A stretch of DNA of 64,000 nt from Tillus elongatus (GCA_964006375.1 OZ023270.1:74056082-74120081); one strand, 5' to 3'; counted from the first letter of the stretch, positions 37,701 to 50,374 are shown. Translations and numbers: made by a program. Notes: generated from the sequence alone by a model not told the origin.

Positions 37701-38116
37701 AAAATTCATCAGTTTTGACAAAAGTGCGCGCATCTACTGATACATCATTGTAACCAAACAAAAGCCTAAATATTTTGGTGGAAAAATTCAATATGGCCTC
37801 CATAAAAGAAAAAAGGTTGACTATCGCGACTTAGAAGGTAATGAGGCTAAATACATTTTAAGGGTACCATGGCAACCACTATAGCAAACTATGTTACTGT
37901 AAAAAAATTAAAGTTGATAGGCAATACGGTTTTGGAGTTATAAAAGAAAGCAAGAGATGCCAGTTTTTGTTTTTTCGCTTATATCTAGGTAGCTATAGTT
38001 TTTTTTTTTAATTTGAATGTACCTTGTAGTTCTCCTTGTAATGGTGCAACTTTTTCCTGCTTTACCAAGTTTTTATTTCTTACGATCCCTGATGTCGAGG
38101 GTCAAAATCCCGCACC

Positions 38117-38120
<4 letters not shown>
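37700..38120. other. No gene seen
   Basis: AT-rich sequence between an inverted-repeat element and a TA array, without supportable features. Confidence 0.4.

Positions 38121-38195
<75 letters not shown>
38121..38195. repeat. (TA)n array, left of a TIR element
   Basis: About 75 bp of TA that ends where the terminal repeat GTGTGACTCACTTAAGATGG starts. Confidence 0.97.
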
Positions 38196-38198
<3 letters not shown>

Positions 38199-39122
38199 TG
38201 ACTCACTTAAGATGGAAGCACCCATGTAACTTTTGTATTTATAATTCGATTTTGATGAACCAAATAGCAAAATATATAAGATGAAGAATGCTGTGAAAAT
38301 TGTTCTCTATGTCATCTGACCAGGGCCTACTAATGCCGTTTTTCTATGTCAAAAAATGGGAAAAGGGGTTAGGACCATTTTAGGGAGAACATAAGTACGT
38401 CACTGCATTCGGCTTACCTCAAAATAGATGCATACCAAATTTCATCAAAAAAGAGGAACTATTAACCATTTCGGAGTTTATTTGTGTACCCTTCTTATAT
38501 GGAAACACCCTGTAACTTTTATATTTATACCGGGATTCTTTTTATCGGGATCTCAAAAGATAAGAAAATGAAGAAGTCTATAGATCCTGTGCAAATTGTT
38601 TCCTATTCCATTCCATCACGGCCTACTAAAACTAGAGACTTTCATAGTTCGTAAAAATAAAGCTTTTTTGGTGAAATTTGGTACGTAACAGTTTTAAAGA
38701 ATGCGGAATCCAAAACCAACTCTAAATCTTTTTTATAATCTTTGACATATGAAAATAGTTTTAGTAGGCCGTGATCCAATGGCATAGGAAACAATGTTCA
38801 CATATAGGAATGGTTATACAAATAAACTTCTCCGAAATAGTTATTAATTAGTTTTTTTAATGAAATTTGGTATATACCTGTTTCAAAATATGTCGAGTGT
38901 AGTGGCGTACTTATTTTCTTCCTAAAAACGTCCCTAACCCTCTCCAATTTTTGGATATAGAGAAAATCTATAAGTAGGCCTTGGTAAGGTAACATTGAGA
39001 ACAACTTTCTCAGCATGTATAGAGTTATTATTATTAAATCTTATATTTTTTTATGTTTTGTTCATAATAATATAATTATAAAACAACAGTTATAGGGGTG
39101 TTTCCATCTTAAATGGGCCACA

Positions 39123-39126
<4 letters not shown>
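38196..39126. mobile_element. Nonautonomous TIR element inside a TA array
   Basis: The left end GTGTGACTCACTTAAGATGG and the reverse complement of the right end, GTGTGGCCCATTTAAGATGG, are terminal inverted repeats extending about 50 bp (through CACCC and TTATAATT). TA arrays lie on both sides, fitting TA-target insertion as in Tc1/mariner elements. Internally there are imperfect inverted segments but no transposase. Confidence 0.7.

Positions 39127-39219
<93 letters not shown>
39127..39219. repeat. (TA)n array, right of the TIR element
   Basis: About 93 bp of TA following the right terminus GCCACACC. Confidence 0.97.
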
Positions 39220-39220
<1 letters not shown>

Positions 39221-39587
39221 CGCTGACACCTAGCGGCGCGGTTCTCTCAGAGGTTGGCTACCTTGGTGCCATTACTCGGATATATTTTGATTATTATTGC
39301 TATGATGTATTCTATACCTGGGCTCCAACAAGTCGGTCTTAAGGCAGATATTGCCATATTATGCAATGAAGTATAGCGGAAAGCGACACCTTTGCTGTTG
39401 TGACGGTTCTAGGCTGCCACATCAGCTTCCACGTACACACAGTACAGCAAGAAGGAAACTGTTGGAAACTAGCGAGTGAAAACAACTCCCCTGGCTAGTA
39501 CCACGACGGGCATTAAATTATATCACTCGCTAGCCACCATCACTTTAGTCCTGCCGGAACTTGCAGTAAGGAGTCTCCTGCTATACA
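39220..39587. other. No gene seen; relatively GC-richer spacer
   Basis: This stretch is less AT-rich than its surroundings (CGCTGACACCTAGCGGCGCG at its start). CTAGCGAGTG and CACTCGCTAG form a short inverted pair near 39470 and 39525. No coding frame is convincing. Confidence 0.4.
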
Positions 39588-40502
<915 letters not shown>

Positions 40503-40506
40503 GTGA

Positions 40507-40548
40507 AAATGAGAGAGAGAGAGAGAGTGTGAGAGAGAGAGAGAGAGA
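40507..40548. repeat. (GA)n run
   Basis: A short GA-rich run with two GTGTGA interruptions, joined directly to the hexamer array. Confidence 0.9.
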
Positions 40549-40549
40549 A

Positions 40550-40936
40550 AGACATTGGTTCTCGGGTTCAAGCTCGTCCTTCATTTGTTAAAATTAGACG
40601 TCTCTGTTCCTGTTTTGGAGCCATTTTCGACATGATAAGAAAATATGATAGAAAAATAACTCTAAGAGCTTAATCTCCCTCCTCTTTAGAGCGGTCGTAA
40701 AGGATAACTTGGGTTGTTGTTGGATTACAAGGCCTCAGTTCCTCTCTCAAATCTCACTGGAAATCGTCTTTAAGCTCGCAGTGTGTTCAACCTTAGACCT
40801 TAAAGAGATCTGACTGCTGCTTGAAGGTATTTCGTTATTTAAAGTGGGCCTTCTACTAGGGTGTCGTTAGTGGAGCCAGTAAAGTTTATTATGTCAGGTA
40901 CTTTAATAGCGGTATCAGGTGGATTAAAAGTATTTT
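40550..40936. other. No gene seen
   Basis: Unique-looking sequence between the hexamer array and the Penelope-like element. Confidence 0.4.
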
Positions 40937-41190
40937 TTGTTAAGTGCACTTGGAGAACCCAAATCACCATAACAGATCTTTTTAAAGACGTGACGATTCT
41001 TTCACTAACAAAGTTAGCGTCATCAGGGGATGAAAAATTCTAACTACTTTCTACTAAAACACTACTTTTATACTGAGTCTTAGGTAAAAAAACGATACCG
41101 AGAGGGAGATTAAATCGCAGGCAAATTTTCTGTGTATTGTATTTTGATTGACGGACGATGTTTTTTAACTTCCTTTCTCACTTTACCTGA
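40937..41190 (+). repeat. Penelope-like terminal repeat
   Basis: From AAGTGCACTTGGAGAACCC through ACGATTCTTTCACTAAC and GTTAGCGTCATCAGGGGATG to GTGTATTGTATTTTGATTG. The same sequence occurs at 56745-57005 (same strand), and inverted at 52010-52190 and 57678-57915. Confidence 0.8.
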
Positions 41191-41214
41191 CAAGTTTCGG
41201 AATGTTTATCTGCT

Positions 41215-41600
41215 TCAAAGACAGAGCGCAAACAGAGGACTGCAAATCAGTGGCGGAGCTCGATTTAATGAACTTTTGTTTTTTATTGCCCCAGAAACAT
41301 AAATACTCTCGTACGCATCGAGTTGTGCCACGCATGACTTGTTTACACTACCGTATCTCACCTGTGCTAGAGGTTCACGAAATCTAGTCCAATTGGTTCT
41401 CTTAGTCTGCCCAACGTATTTAAGATTACTATATTTACAACCTATCTCATAGATACCCGACATGTCAGTGGCTATATCTTTATCTTTCGTATTACCTAAC
41501 AAATTTCTTAAACTATTTTTTGTCGAAAAAGTTAGCTGCAAATCGGTTTTCTTAAAAATGTGCTCGAGACCCCTTGTGATATGCGGTTCGAAAGGTAGGC
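41215..41600 (-). pseudogene. GIY-YIG endonuclease domain of a Penelope-like element
   Basis: The minus strand reads KNSLRNLLGNTKDKDIATDM, then SGIYEIGCKYSNLKYVGQTK, then RFREPLAQVRYGSVNKS and LDAYESIYV. This is the GIY-YIG nuclease of Penelope-like elements: GIY with a later YVG standing for YIG, followed by the conserved Arg and the distal Glu in the ESIY motif. The family cuts the target DNA during insertion. The frame shifts soon after, and the RT lies upstream across an insertion. In this copy the ESIY codons are not expanded into a TA array, unlike those at 51.77 and 57.38 kb. Confidence 0.85.
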
Positions 41601-42159
41601 GAACAAATGTTTCCTCTATTTTATCTTGCTTTGAATATTGTGCATTCCGCTAACATTTTCTTTGTTCTGTATATATTGATTAATTTCTCCACTAAGAAAT
41701 CCGAATTTCTATTATATTTAGGCACGTTTTTGATCTACTCTAATTCTAGACTACATCTAATTTTACTTAAGGAAAAATTTATCAATCTATCTACTAAGGA
41801 ATTTAAAAAATAAATATTTGCTGTTAACAACATTTTTATGAAAATTCACTACCACTTGCTGCGTTCAGACTTTTTAAGCTATAGAGACGTGCGTAGATCT
41901 CTATCGCTTCGCGGATAATTCTGGTTCAAAGTTGTAAACTGCAGCTATTGTTTTGGCAATGTCGATGCCTATTTTGTGTCCTGTATGAATGGGATGTATA
42001 GCTAATGATGATTAGGGGTATCTTCATACATTTTATTGTGGATACGTCTATTCGTCAATCCTATAAAAGTTTTGGAATAGTTCAAACAAACAATTTCGGA
42101 ATCTCAATGGGTTGGTTTCTGGTAAACACTGTAAGAAAATCCTAGAAGTAGGTTTTAAG

Positions 42160-42790
42160 TAATGCATACAGATAAGAAAGGCAAAGAAGAAATGTTTTCT
42201 GCTTTCACGGTGAGCTGGATTTGGAAATTGATGCTAGGCTCGCGAAGAGAGAGTCAGCAGAACCATTTTGGGACCAGAACCGGTCCTGGGCGTGACGAAG
42301 AGCATTGCCAGGGGATCCATTCAGTCCTGGGTCAGAAACGAACATAAGATGTACTAAGCAGACTGTCTAGTGCTCAGACATGGAAAGTGAGTAATTGAGG
42401 AACCCAGTTCAAAGAGAGCTGTGGAGCTGCTAAATATTAGCAGAGGATAGCTCAGGAACATAACAGGACTCTTGACGGGACACATGGCCGTCAAGAAACA
42501 CCTGCATAAAATGGGGCGGTTCGTGGGGAACCTGGTATGCAGACTCTACGGCGAAAGGGAGGAATCAGCCCAGCACATATTGTGCGAGTGTGAAGCTCTG
42601 GACCGCAAAAGACGACTGATCTACAGACAGTCTAGACCTGAGACAGAGCAATATAAAACTTCAGCCTACCAATTGCTGTGCAGACTAGTTCAATACACAG
42701 TTATTTTGGAATGGGTGGAGTAGAAAAGGCAAAGGGCATGCACAATAAGCCAAAGGCGCGGTGCTATCGGGGCGGCAAGGACGCGAACGA
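42160..42790 (+). pseudogene. C-terminal fragment of a non-LTR ORF2 (after RNase H)
   Basis: On the plus strand the frame at 42472-42723 reads LTGHMAVKKHLHKMG, then NLVCRLYGEREESAQHILCE and CEALDRKRRLIYRQS. The Cys..Cys..His..Cys spacing is the zinc-finger-like C-terminus of Jockey/I-group ORF2 proteins. It matches the better preserved LTGHxxxxxHLxxxG and CRLCxxxxETAEHVLCxC of 50614-51597. The upstream part (42160-42400) has PFWDQNRSW-like RNase H tail sequence broken by stops. It sits inside the Penelope-like element in the opposite orientation, so it inserted later. Confidence 0.78.
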
Positions 42791-42859
42791 GCACTAAGGG
42801 AGAAAAAAAAGAAGGAATTAGTCCAAAGATTCTTTATCATGTGGCCAGAAATTTTTGTC

Positions 42860-43605
42860 AACGTACCATAACCAGCAGGTTGCTTTTAGTTTGGATGAAT
42901 TGGGAGATTTTGTCTTGAAATTTTCCATAAAAGGCTTAACCATTGCAGGTGAAAATGGTAAGCACTTTGGAACAGCTTGAATTTGTTTGTAAAACTTGTT
43001 TTTAAAAATGAAGTAAGGCAGTAAGGTAATGCATGCAATGTTTTAGAAGGGCTAGGTAGAATATTGTGTTTATTTTTGAGTTTATTTTTGAGTATCACAG
43101 GTTTCAGATAAAGGTATATATTAGTAATAAGACAGCCATGTCTAAGCTAACAAGTAGGTTGTTTTCAGAAATAGTGCTGTTTTGAAAAAGTGTAATTTTT
43201 GACCTAGGATGTGGCTTCTTCTACTAATGGCTGGAGAGTTTTGGCTGGATGTTTTCTAAGTTTTTGTGCGAGTGAACGGTAGACAGCGCCATGGAGCGAA
43301 GGGGAATATTAGGCTTATGGATTTTTGGGGTGGCGTATTTTGTAAAAGCTTACGGGGAATCAGTCCTTTTTTGATGACAGGACTTGTTAATGATAATACT
43401 GGTTCTCTTATCAACGTAAGTTGTAGGATCGTTACGGATTTGTGCATAGTCTGTACTGCTTAGTTAAGTGCCCATCTTTGGTATATAGTCTCTCTTGTCG
43501 TGTATGACTTTTGCGTCGCTTTTGTCTGCTGGTATGTAAATAAATTCCGTGCCCCGGTTTAGGTTTCTGAGTGATTGTCGTTCGTGAAGAGAAAAGTTGG
43601 AAAAT
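42860..43605 (-). pseudogene. Penelope-like reverse transcriptase remnant
   Basis: On the minus strand broken frames read LNRGTEFIYIPADKSDAKVI, YATPKIHKPNIPLRSM and LVSLDMAVLLL. They end FVFKNKFYKQIQAVPKCLPF followed by SPAMVKPFMENF. These match the order of Penelope RT motifs: a PADKGxxxV block, the PKIHK block, motif A (SFDVxxLFT) and the FYxQxxGxAMGSPLSPxxANxFM block. Many stops and shifts show decay. Confidence 0.75.
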
Positions 43606-43867
43606 TGAGGTTTGGCAGAATGTAGAATCCCGGCAAAGTTTTTTCTTCTAACTTCAGGTTGGTCAATTTATGGGTGTGTTTTCATATTTTATCTTGAAAG
43701 TAGCTCCAAAACAAGACTGAAACGGAGATTTTCAAGAAATTCTAGACGCGGTTCAACCCGGGAACCAAGTATTTTTCACACTTATGTCCATGGAAACTCT
43801 GACGTAGTGCATGCAACACTGCATTCAAAATAAATAAAATTAAGGACTAAAAATGTTGTAGACTTAC

Positions 43868-43931
43868 TTGCTTCTACTGGAAAATGGGTATAAATACTAC
43901 ATATGACAACAATAATTGTTAGGATTTTCAT
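43868..43931 (-). CDS. Gene 2, exon 1: signal peptide exon
   Basis: ATG at 43931 opens 21 codons plus one base, ending at the donor GAAGCAA|GTAAGTC. It encodes MKILTIIVVICSIYTHFPVE and a final Ala, a typical secretion signal. It aligns with the gene 3 first exon over its whole length, with about 12 of 21 identical positions including VV, C, THF and VEA, so the two genes are paralogues. The phase-1 end matches exon 2 at 34612, giving Asn at the junction. The intron would be 9.3 kb and includes composite copy B, the hexamer array and a Penelope-like element. The donor here is used three bases later than in gene 3, which adds one codon before the junction. Confidence 0.75.
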
Positions 43932-43934
43932 GTT

Positions 43935-44277
43935 GAAATATTCTGAATATCTAACTCAATGCCAGTGTTAAGGAAAACTGTGGAAAGCTTTGTAAGTTAA
44001 AAACTATTACTTGAAACCAGGTACTTAAAAACGTTTAATCTCTTTACCTAAATTACCTTAAAAATGTGTATTCGTAAAACGCCAGTCATTTTGGCTGTGC
44101 TAAACGTGACTGAAACAAATTGTGTTGTTTAAAGGATCGTGCTTTCTTAGTATTTACGCTTAACAAAATTATATTCGTCCTTATCACGTCCTCGTACGAT
44201 TTTAATCAGCACTATCGAGAAATTTGCTGCGTCTAGGTAATGATAAACATTAAGTAAGTGGCCAAATTAATAGAAAA
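43935..44277. other. Upstream region of gene 2
   Basis: No coding sequence. It should contain the gene 2 promoter. GACTGAAACAAATTGTG near 44110 resembles GTGAGACAAATTTGTTTTG near 53555 upstream of gene 3, a possible shared promoter-side remnant. Confidence 0.35.
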
Positions 44278-44625
44278 GTCTGGACGCAGCAAGTGCGTTA
44301 TGGTAGTGAATTTTCATCGAAATGATCTGGTACCATAAAATGCTTATAACTTTTTTTTGTAAGATAGAGATCTAAATTTTGGTATTTAGTTTAACATTTA
44401 TAACGTAAACCTACGTACCCAATTTTATTACCATATCTTTGTTATTTACAGAAATAACCATTTTTTCCAAAGGAAAACGCAAATTTTTCAGGAGAACCTG
44501 GTCAGATTTTTCTGCCTAACGAACTTATTTAAGCCACTTGCAAAAGAAAGGTACCCGCCAAACTTCATCAAAATTGGCCTATTCTTTTTTGAGTGTGATA
44601 GATACATACATACATATACACTGTG
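44278..44625 (+). repeat. Left module with foldback terminus, array absent
   Basis: CTGGACGCAGCAAGTGCG starts it, and AATTGGCCTATTCTTTTTTG and GATAGATACATACATAC end it. The TA array is replaced by a few CATA units. Confidence 0.65.
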
Positions 44626-45135
44626 TTTCATTTTAAGTGGCGACAATTCATTATTTTATAACGGGTCGGCCAATTTTAATTATTTTTTAAATAAAGTACT
44701 CCAAAAGCTTCACATCCTGGTACGCATGCATTATTTTAAGATTCGCTTTTTCCATAGCCTATCAGTCTAAAAGTGACTAAAGCATATTAGGCATTTTTTA
44801 CGAAAAAAAAAACAACAAATATCTCTACCAATTTAGGCACATCTGTAAACCACAAATCCCAAGTTTCAATATTGCGAACCATACAGAGTGTTCACAACTT
44901 GAGTGCAAAAAATGAAAAAAATGACTTTTTGAGACTGCCTCGTGTAAACGCTAGTGTCTTGCAAATATTAGATTGCCAATGGATTAAGAGACACCTAGTG
45001 TATCAATTCGCACAATATCATCCGAATATCTTATACAGAGTGTTTATAATAAATACGGAAACATTCTTTTTTGTATTACCCAATTTAGAGTTTGATCGGA
45101 CCAGCATCTTAAATTTTGGCAAGACACCACTCCAT
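44626..45135. repeat. Arm of a large inverted repeat (partner 47440-48040)
   Basis: TTTAAGTGGCGACAATTC, AAAGTACTCCAAAAGCTTCA and TCTTGCAAATATTAGATTGC recur in reverse complement at 47440-48040. It is probably one repeat family present in two orientations. No transposase was seen. Confidence 0.65.
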
Positions 45136-45370
45136 TATTTCTGAAACTAGGTTCACAACATCATAGCTAAGCAAGAAAGTTATATCAATTGATTAACTAA
45201 TTTCCTTGATACCACAATGAATATTCCTAATATCTTCATTTCAATTGTCAATATCTCCATTGACACAAACAAAACGTCTACAGTTTGACAGTTGATATAA
45301 TTCGGCAGTTTATATAATTTGGCAAGTCGTTTTACACGCAACACGTGGTGAAATTGACACCAAAAAACGT

Positions 45371-46453
45371 CGTGACGCAGCAGGTGCGTTATGGTAGTGA
45401 ATTTTCATAAAAATGTGTTTAATAGAAAATATGTGTGTTTTTTTCAGAAAGCAGGCATCAAATTTGATTACCAGTATAACATATATAGTAAAAACAATGT
45501 GCTATGTTTTATCAAAATAACTTTATTGTTTGAAAACGTACAAAAATTTCCGAAAGTAAACTTAAAGTGTAACCGAAAAAATCCGTTTCTTGGTCAACCT
45601 TTTGGGTTAATAGCAAATTGAGCTTTTCAAATATGTAGCATTTAATCAAAATTCGCTACCATAACGCACTTGCTGCGTCCAGAATTTCTTAACTTACAAA
45701 CATGCATTATATTTCGATGGAAAATGCAAAAACATAAGGCGTTTTCGACTTAAAAAAATATTTGTATCACCAACGACTTATGGGCCATCCTGTGATTGTA
45801 TAAATATTTTTTAAGATGTAGCACCATATAATTAATGTATACAATATTTTTTCATATCTTGTATAATAACGAATATATTGAGCTTTATTGATTTTTTACG
45901 AAAATTCGACAAAAATTATATACCATTAAACGATAAACTCTATAGCTAAGGCTACTGCCAAGCATCAGAGAAAGGGTCTATTTGTATTAATTTTCTGGAA
46001 ACATTTTAGTAAAATGAATGAGAATGACGGTTGAAACTAAGACTTCAGGGTTCGTAAAACATACTTCTTGAGACATTTTCTTTCCAGAGCCCGTATTAGA
46101 TTCAAGTTCTTTGCCTAAATGTTGCGAATTTTGACGTTTTAAATTGTCACTTTGACGTTTTGAGGAAAACCCCAATTTATTTTTCTTTAAATGCCCATAA
46201 CTTTTTTGTATTTTGACCAACAGAACTAAATTTTGGTAGGTAGCTCACCTATAATAAACCAGCGTACCAAATTTCGTTGCCCTTACTTTGTTACTTCCGG
46301 AGATATAAATTTTTTTTGAAAGAAAACCTGGTCCGATTTTCCTGACTAACGAACTTATCCAAGCCATTTGCAAAAGGAAAGTATTCACCAAATTTAATCA
46401 AAATCGGCCCATTATTTTTTGAGTTATCGGTGTGATACATCTATATATATATA

Positions 46454-46526
<73 letters not shown>

Positions 46527-46665
46527 ATATAAAAATTGAAACTGACCCCGGATATGTGTTCTGGGGGCCTAATTTGCGCTTATTTGAAGAAATTTTTTCA
46601 AAATTCAAAAGTCGGGATCTCCTCAATAGTAATTTTTTTAAAGAAAATTCACTAATATGGTCATA
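45371..46665 (+). mobile_element. Composite 1.3-kb repeat unit, copy C
   Basis: Same order as 18958-20282, with the foldback-ended segment at 45371-45684. The right-module hairpin ends near 46660. Confidence 0.7.
46441..46522. repeat. (TA)n array
   Basis: About 80 bp of TA with two C interruptions near its start. Confidence 0.96.
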
Positions 46666-46894
46666 ATTGTAACAGTCAGTCAAAAAATTGAATTAATTCG
46701 ACTTCTGAGGGATAACCAGTATTAGCCTATAGAAAAGTTAGGATGAAATAAATTTTATGGAGTTATTTCAATTGAATTGATTTATATTAAGCACGATGCA
46801 TTATTTCTGCAAATTAGAAGCAAGAATTATAAATAGACTTATTTTTAAAACCTCCTGGTGCATGTAGTAACAAAACCGCCGGCCTCAGTTTTTC

Positions 46895-47420
<526 letters not shown>

Positions 47421-47439
47421 CTCTTAATCTATTGGCAAT

Positions 47440-48040
47440 CTAATATTTGCAAGACACTCAGTATCGTTTACATAGGGCACTCTCAAAAAGTCGTTTTTTT
47501 TCATTTTTTGAGCTCAAGTTGTGAACACTCTGTATAAGTTACGATGTTAAAAATTGGGATGTGTGGGTCACAGATGTGTCTAAATTGATAGATATTTGTT
47601 TTTTTCGCAAAAAAAGCCTAATATTATTTAGTATTTGCGGTCTTATTTGTTATCGTAGTGTATGTTGTATCCTGATGTCCTCGGAAACTAAGTCATTAGC
47701 CATTAGCCAAAAACTCTTGTATTAGACAGAAGAGAGATAACGAAAGCTTTATGACTAACAATACTAGCAACAAAATTGAAGATTAAACCATACACATCGT
47801 TTAGTATACACCCACAGATAGGTCATATAGTTATATGGTTCTTATTATATATTTTTTTAAACACATATATAATTTGTTTCCTTAGTAGTTTTTTTTATAT
47901 TTTTGTTATCGTAGTAGGCGATGGACAAAGAGAATCCTAAAATAATGCATACCATGATGTGAAGCTTTTGGAGTACTTTATTTAAAAAAATATTTGAAAA
48001 TCGGCTGACCCGTTATGAAATGTCGCCACTTGAAGTGAGG
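47440..48040. repeat. Arm of a large inverted repeat (partner 44626-45135)
   Basis: Reverse complement of 44626-45135, with extra sequence (47600-47900) that the other arm lacks. Confidence 0.65.
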
Positions 48041-48114
48041 AGAGCCGTCAGTTGCAAAATAAAAACGTTTTATTAAAATGACGATCTTTAGAAATGATTT
48101 ACCATTATCAAGGA

Positions 48115-48344
48115 AAAGCGAGTTTTGCTTGTGGTAGTGAATTTTCATTAAAATGTGTTTAATAGCAAATATGTTTTTTAATGAAAGCAGGCATCGTGTT
48201 TGGTTACCAGTTAGCCTATATAGTAGGAACAATGTACTACATTTCATCAAAATAACTTTATTGTTTGAAAAAGTACAAACATTTCCGGAAATAAACTGAA
48301 AATGTTCCCGAAAAAAAAAAACTGGTCCGATTTTCCTTGTCAAC
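48115..48344 (+). repeat. Foldback/left-module fragment
   Basis: GGTAGTGAATTTTCATTAAA, then ACATTTCATCAAAATAACTTT and GTCCGATTTTCCTTG. It truncates the endonuclease remnant that follows. Confidence 0.55.
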
Positions 48345-48780
48345 GAACTTCTTCAAGCTGCCTCTTTTAAATGTGGGAGTGTCGCCTCTATTTGGTACCA
48401 CCAAATCTTCTTTGGCCATCCAATCTTGTAGAATCAGGTCCCTTTGATCAGCCACCGGTGATCCCCATTCTGGTGACTTCGCTTTTAGGTCTCCAAGTAT
48501 CGCGTATTCCTCAACGCTTGGGGTTATTTCATTCGCTATCTCTCTAGCTGATTCAAGAGCAATCCACTCCAATATTAGGAGATGTGTAGCATTCTACGAG
48601 CACGAGCACGAACTGATTCAGGTATAACATGGCAAAGTCTGCCATACTCTTCGTGGTTTCTACCTTTAGATTTCTATTTTTTACGAATAGGGCAACATCT
48701 CCTCTGGTATCTGTTATCCAGCGGGGTCTTTGGATTATTGTCTTATTTGATTCACTCACCGCTATGACATCGACTCTGAT
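48345..48780 (-). pseudogene. AP-type endonuclease of an I-group non-LTR retrotransposon
   Basis: On the minus strand two overlapping frames (48759-48553 and 48572-48345) read IIQRPRWITDTRGDVALFVK, LVLVECYTSPNIGVD, ILGDLKAKSPEWGSPVADQR and VVPNRGDTPTFKRGS. This is the middle and end of an apurinic-endonuclease-like ORF2 domain. In intact copies the GDFNAK block carries catalytic Asp and Asn; here it reads GDLKAK, with the Asn replaced. The domain nicks target DNA. It is truncated at 48345 by repeat sequence. Confidence 0.8.
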
Positions 48781-48834
48781 TTTTTAGCTTATACTTAGCT
48801 TATACGTAGCATATCATGTCCACCCCAGGACATA

Positions 48835-49140
48835 TTAGTGTTGGCTTGTAGGATTTTTATTGTGTCTTGTTTTTGCCCCTCTCTGTGTTCTTTCGCTTAT
48901 CGGATTGGGGAAGTCTGGACATTTTGTCGTATCTATTCTATCTCCATTCTCTCTACAGTTTAGGCAGAATCGTATCTTTGCACTCTTTCGCCTTGTGGCC
49001 TTCCTTCCCACAGTTCCTGCATTCGTGCGATATCTGGATTTCTGCATTTCACCTTCGTGTGACCAAATTCTAGGCATCTAAGGTTTACCCCCTCTCTCTC
49101 TCTCTCTGATCTGACAAGCGGCTCAGCCCACCTAACAATT
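48835..49140 (-). pseudogene. ORF1 (gag-like) zinc-knuckle end of the same element
   Basis: Minus-strand frames hold Cys/His knuckles in a row: RCLEFGHTKVKC, then in a shifted frame CRNCGKEGHKAKEC, then FCLNCRENGDRIDTTKC with Asp in place of His. Three such CCHC knuckles end the ORF1 protein of I/R1-type elements, which binds element RNA. It lies directly 5' of the endonuclease remnant, as expected. Frameshifts between knuckles show decay. Confidence 0.75.
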
Positions 49141-49149
49141 TCTTTGTTT

Positions 49150-49580
49150 CAGCAACTGGGTGGCTGCACTTTTGTCGACTGTGACCGTATTTACATGGAT
49201 TTCTCCCCCCATACCACCACCCCACCCCCACAACAAAAGTAAATTGTTTTAAGAATAGGGAAATGAGGTTCTGTAAGTCAATTCCATCTACAAGATACCC
49301 TAGCAGGTGTAATTCAATTTGTTATTTAAATGACTAACATGTGTTTTTCATTTGAAGAAATCCTTACCAATTGTTTTCTTTATTTAATTAATTAACACCC
49401 CTAATAATCAAAGAGTAAAGCTGCTCTTTTAAAAACAGCATAAACAAGTATTGTTTTACAGGGGGTGGCATCCAATTATCTTTATCTAGATACTCGTACC
49501 TTTAGAGAACTACCTTGTCTTTTTGTGTGCACATAGCATACAGTGATATGAATATAAAATAAAACAAGACAGCGTAGAAT
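49150..49580. other. No gene seen; gene 3 downstream side
   Basis: AT-rich DNA with a CCACCCC-rich patch near 49215. No coding signal. Confidence 0.4.
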
Positions 49581-49588
49581 TAGCATAT

Positions 49589-49594
49589 TTTATT
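49589..49594 (-). terminator. AATAAA polyadenylation signal, gene 3
   Basis: TTTATT on the plus strand is AATAAA on the minus strand, 32 bases past the gene 3 stop codon. Confidence 0.7.
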
Positions 49595-49625
49595 TCTAAA
49601 TCGTGTTTTTCTCTATAACATGTTA

Positions 49626-49828
49626 TTAACTGGCACAAGTAGTAACAACTGGGCAGTTGCAAATCCCTTGATCAAATGATTTAAGAACATTGAGTATGCC
49701 TTTTGTTAGATTAACAAATACTTCTGATCCAACAACTGCTTTCAATACTCCGTTAATATATTTGACTATGACATCAAACGATAAACCTCGTAACACTGGG
49801 ATTGGACTTACTAATGCTGTATCAAGGG
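49626..49828 (-). CDS. Gene 3, exon 2: small secreted peptide with a Cys-rich end
   Basis: The last coding exon, 203 nt on the minus strand. The acceptor TTTTGTATTTTTCAG precedes 49828. It begins in phase 1 (CC CTT GAT ACA) and encodes 66 residues, LDTALVSPIPVLRGLSFDVI through SFDQGICNCPVVTTCAS, then TAA. With exon 1 at 53338-53398 the precursor is 87 residues and the mature peptide about 66. It is a hydrophobic helical body followed by three Cys in the last 12 residues, so one Cys is left unpaired or forms a dimer. AATAAA lies 32 bases downstream. The intron is 3.5 kb and holds an RNase H fragment, Penelope-like debris and TA arrays. No known family is recognised. It is the best supported gene in the window. 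Confidence 0.82.
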
Positions 49829-49924
49829 CTGAAAAATACAAAAGAAAATTAAATACAGATGTAGACGTTTCCTCTGGCCTCACAACGAATTTAATTTTCT
49901 CCTGCATTACGATTCCGTAAAATG

Positions 49925-50035
49925 CGAGGGGGAGAAACCAGGCAGTTGTGAAGCCAGAGAAGAAATATCTTCATCTGTATTTAGGATGGAATGGTTTCAC
50001 CAAGTGAGGGCAAAAACAATTAATGAACGAAAAAA
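49925..50035 (+). pseudogene. Fragment related to the 10119-10256 coding end
   Basis: The plus strand reads QAVVKPEKKYLHLYLGW and onward to a TGA, matching the frame VKPEKYSQSLYAV of 10119-10256. The noncoding tail TTTCACCAAGTGAGGGC is shared too (there TTTCACCAAGTAAAGGC). It lies in the gene 3 intron near its acceptor. Confidence 0.5.
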
Positions 50036-50039
50036 AGAT

Positions 50040-50300
50040 AACAAACTCATAATGATAAACGGATGAATTAATAATAGCAAACAATAATTGTTGCAAAGCT
50101 GTTTTAATATAAATTTTTACAACAAAGACAACTAAACCTATTCTTGTGCGTTTGTTATTATTATCATTAAAAACTGGGAATATTTGGAATTAGTTTTAGT
50201 AAATTTTCGTGTAAAAATGCACGACCTGTGAATTTTGCAAAAAATTATACAAATGAGCGCGAACTAACACCCGTAGAACCCATATTCGGGATCAGTTTCA

Positions 50301-50304
<4 letters not shown>
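50040..50304 (-). repeat. AT-rich spacer and inverted right module
   Basis: The right module is recognisable at 50195-50304 (AATGAGCGCGAAC, CCCATATTCGGGATCAG), leading into the TA array. Confidence 0.6.

Positions 50305-50305
<1 letters not shown>

Positions 50306-50372
<67 letters not shown>
50306..50372. repeat. (TA)n array
   Basis: About 67 bp of TA after the inverted right module. The right flank (CTGAATTCTTCTAGAATG) is not a left module. Confidence 0.97.

Positions 50373-50374
<2 letters not shown>

Larger units (their letters stand above)
40937..43605 (-). mobile_element. Penelope-like element, broken
   Basis: On the minus strand this carries a PLE-type reverse transcriptase remnant (43600-42890), a GIY-YIG endonuclease remnant (41600-41215) and a terminal repeat (41190-40937) shared with the elements at 51.7-52.2 and 56.7-57.9 kb. 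A plus-strand RNase H fragment from another retroelement interrupts it at about 42400-42790, and a foldback-terminus scrap lies near 41840-41880. Confidence 0.82.
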
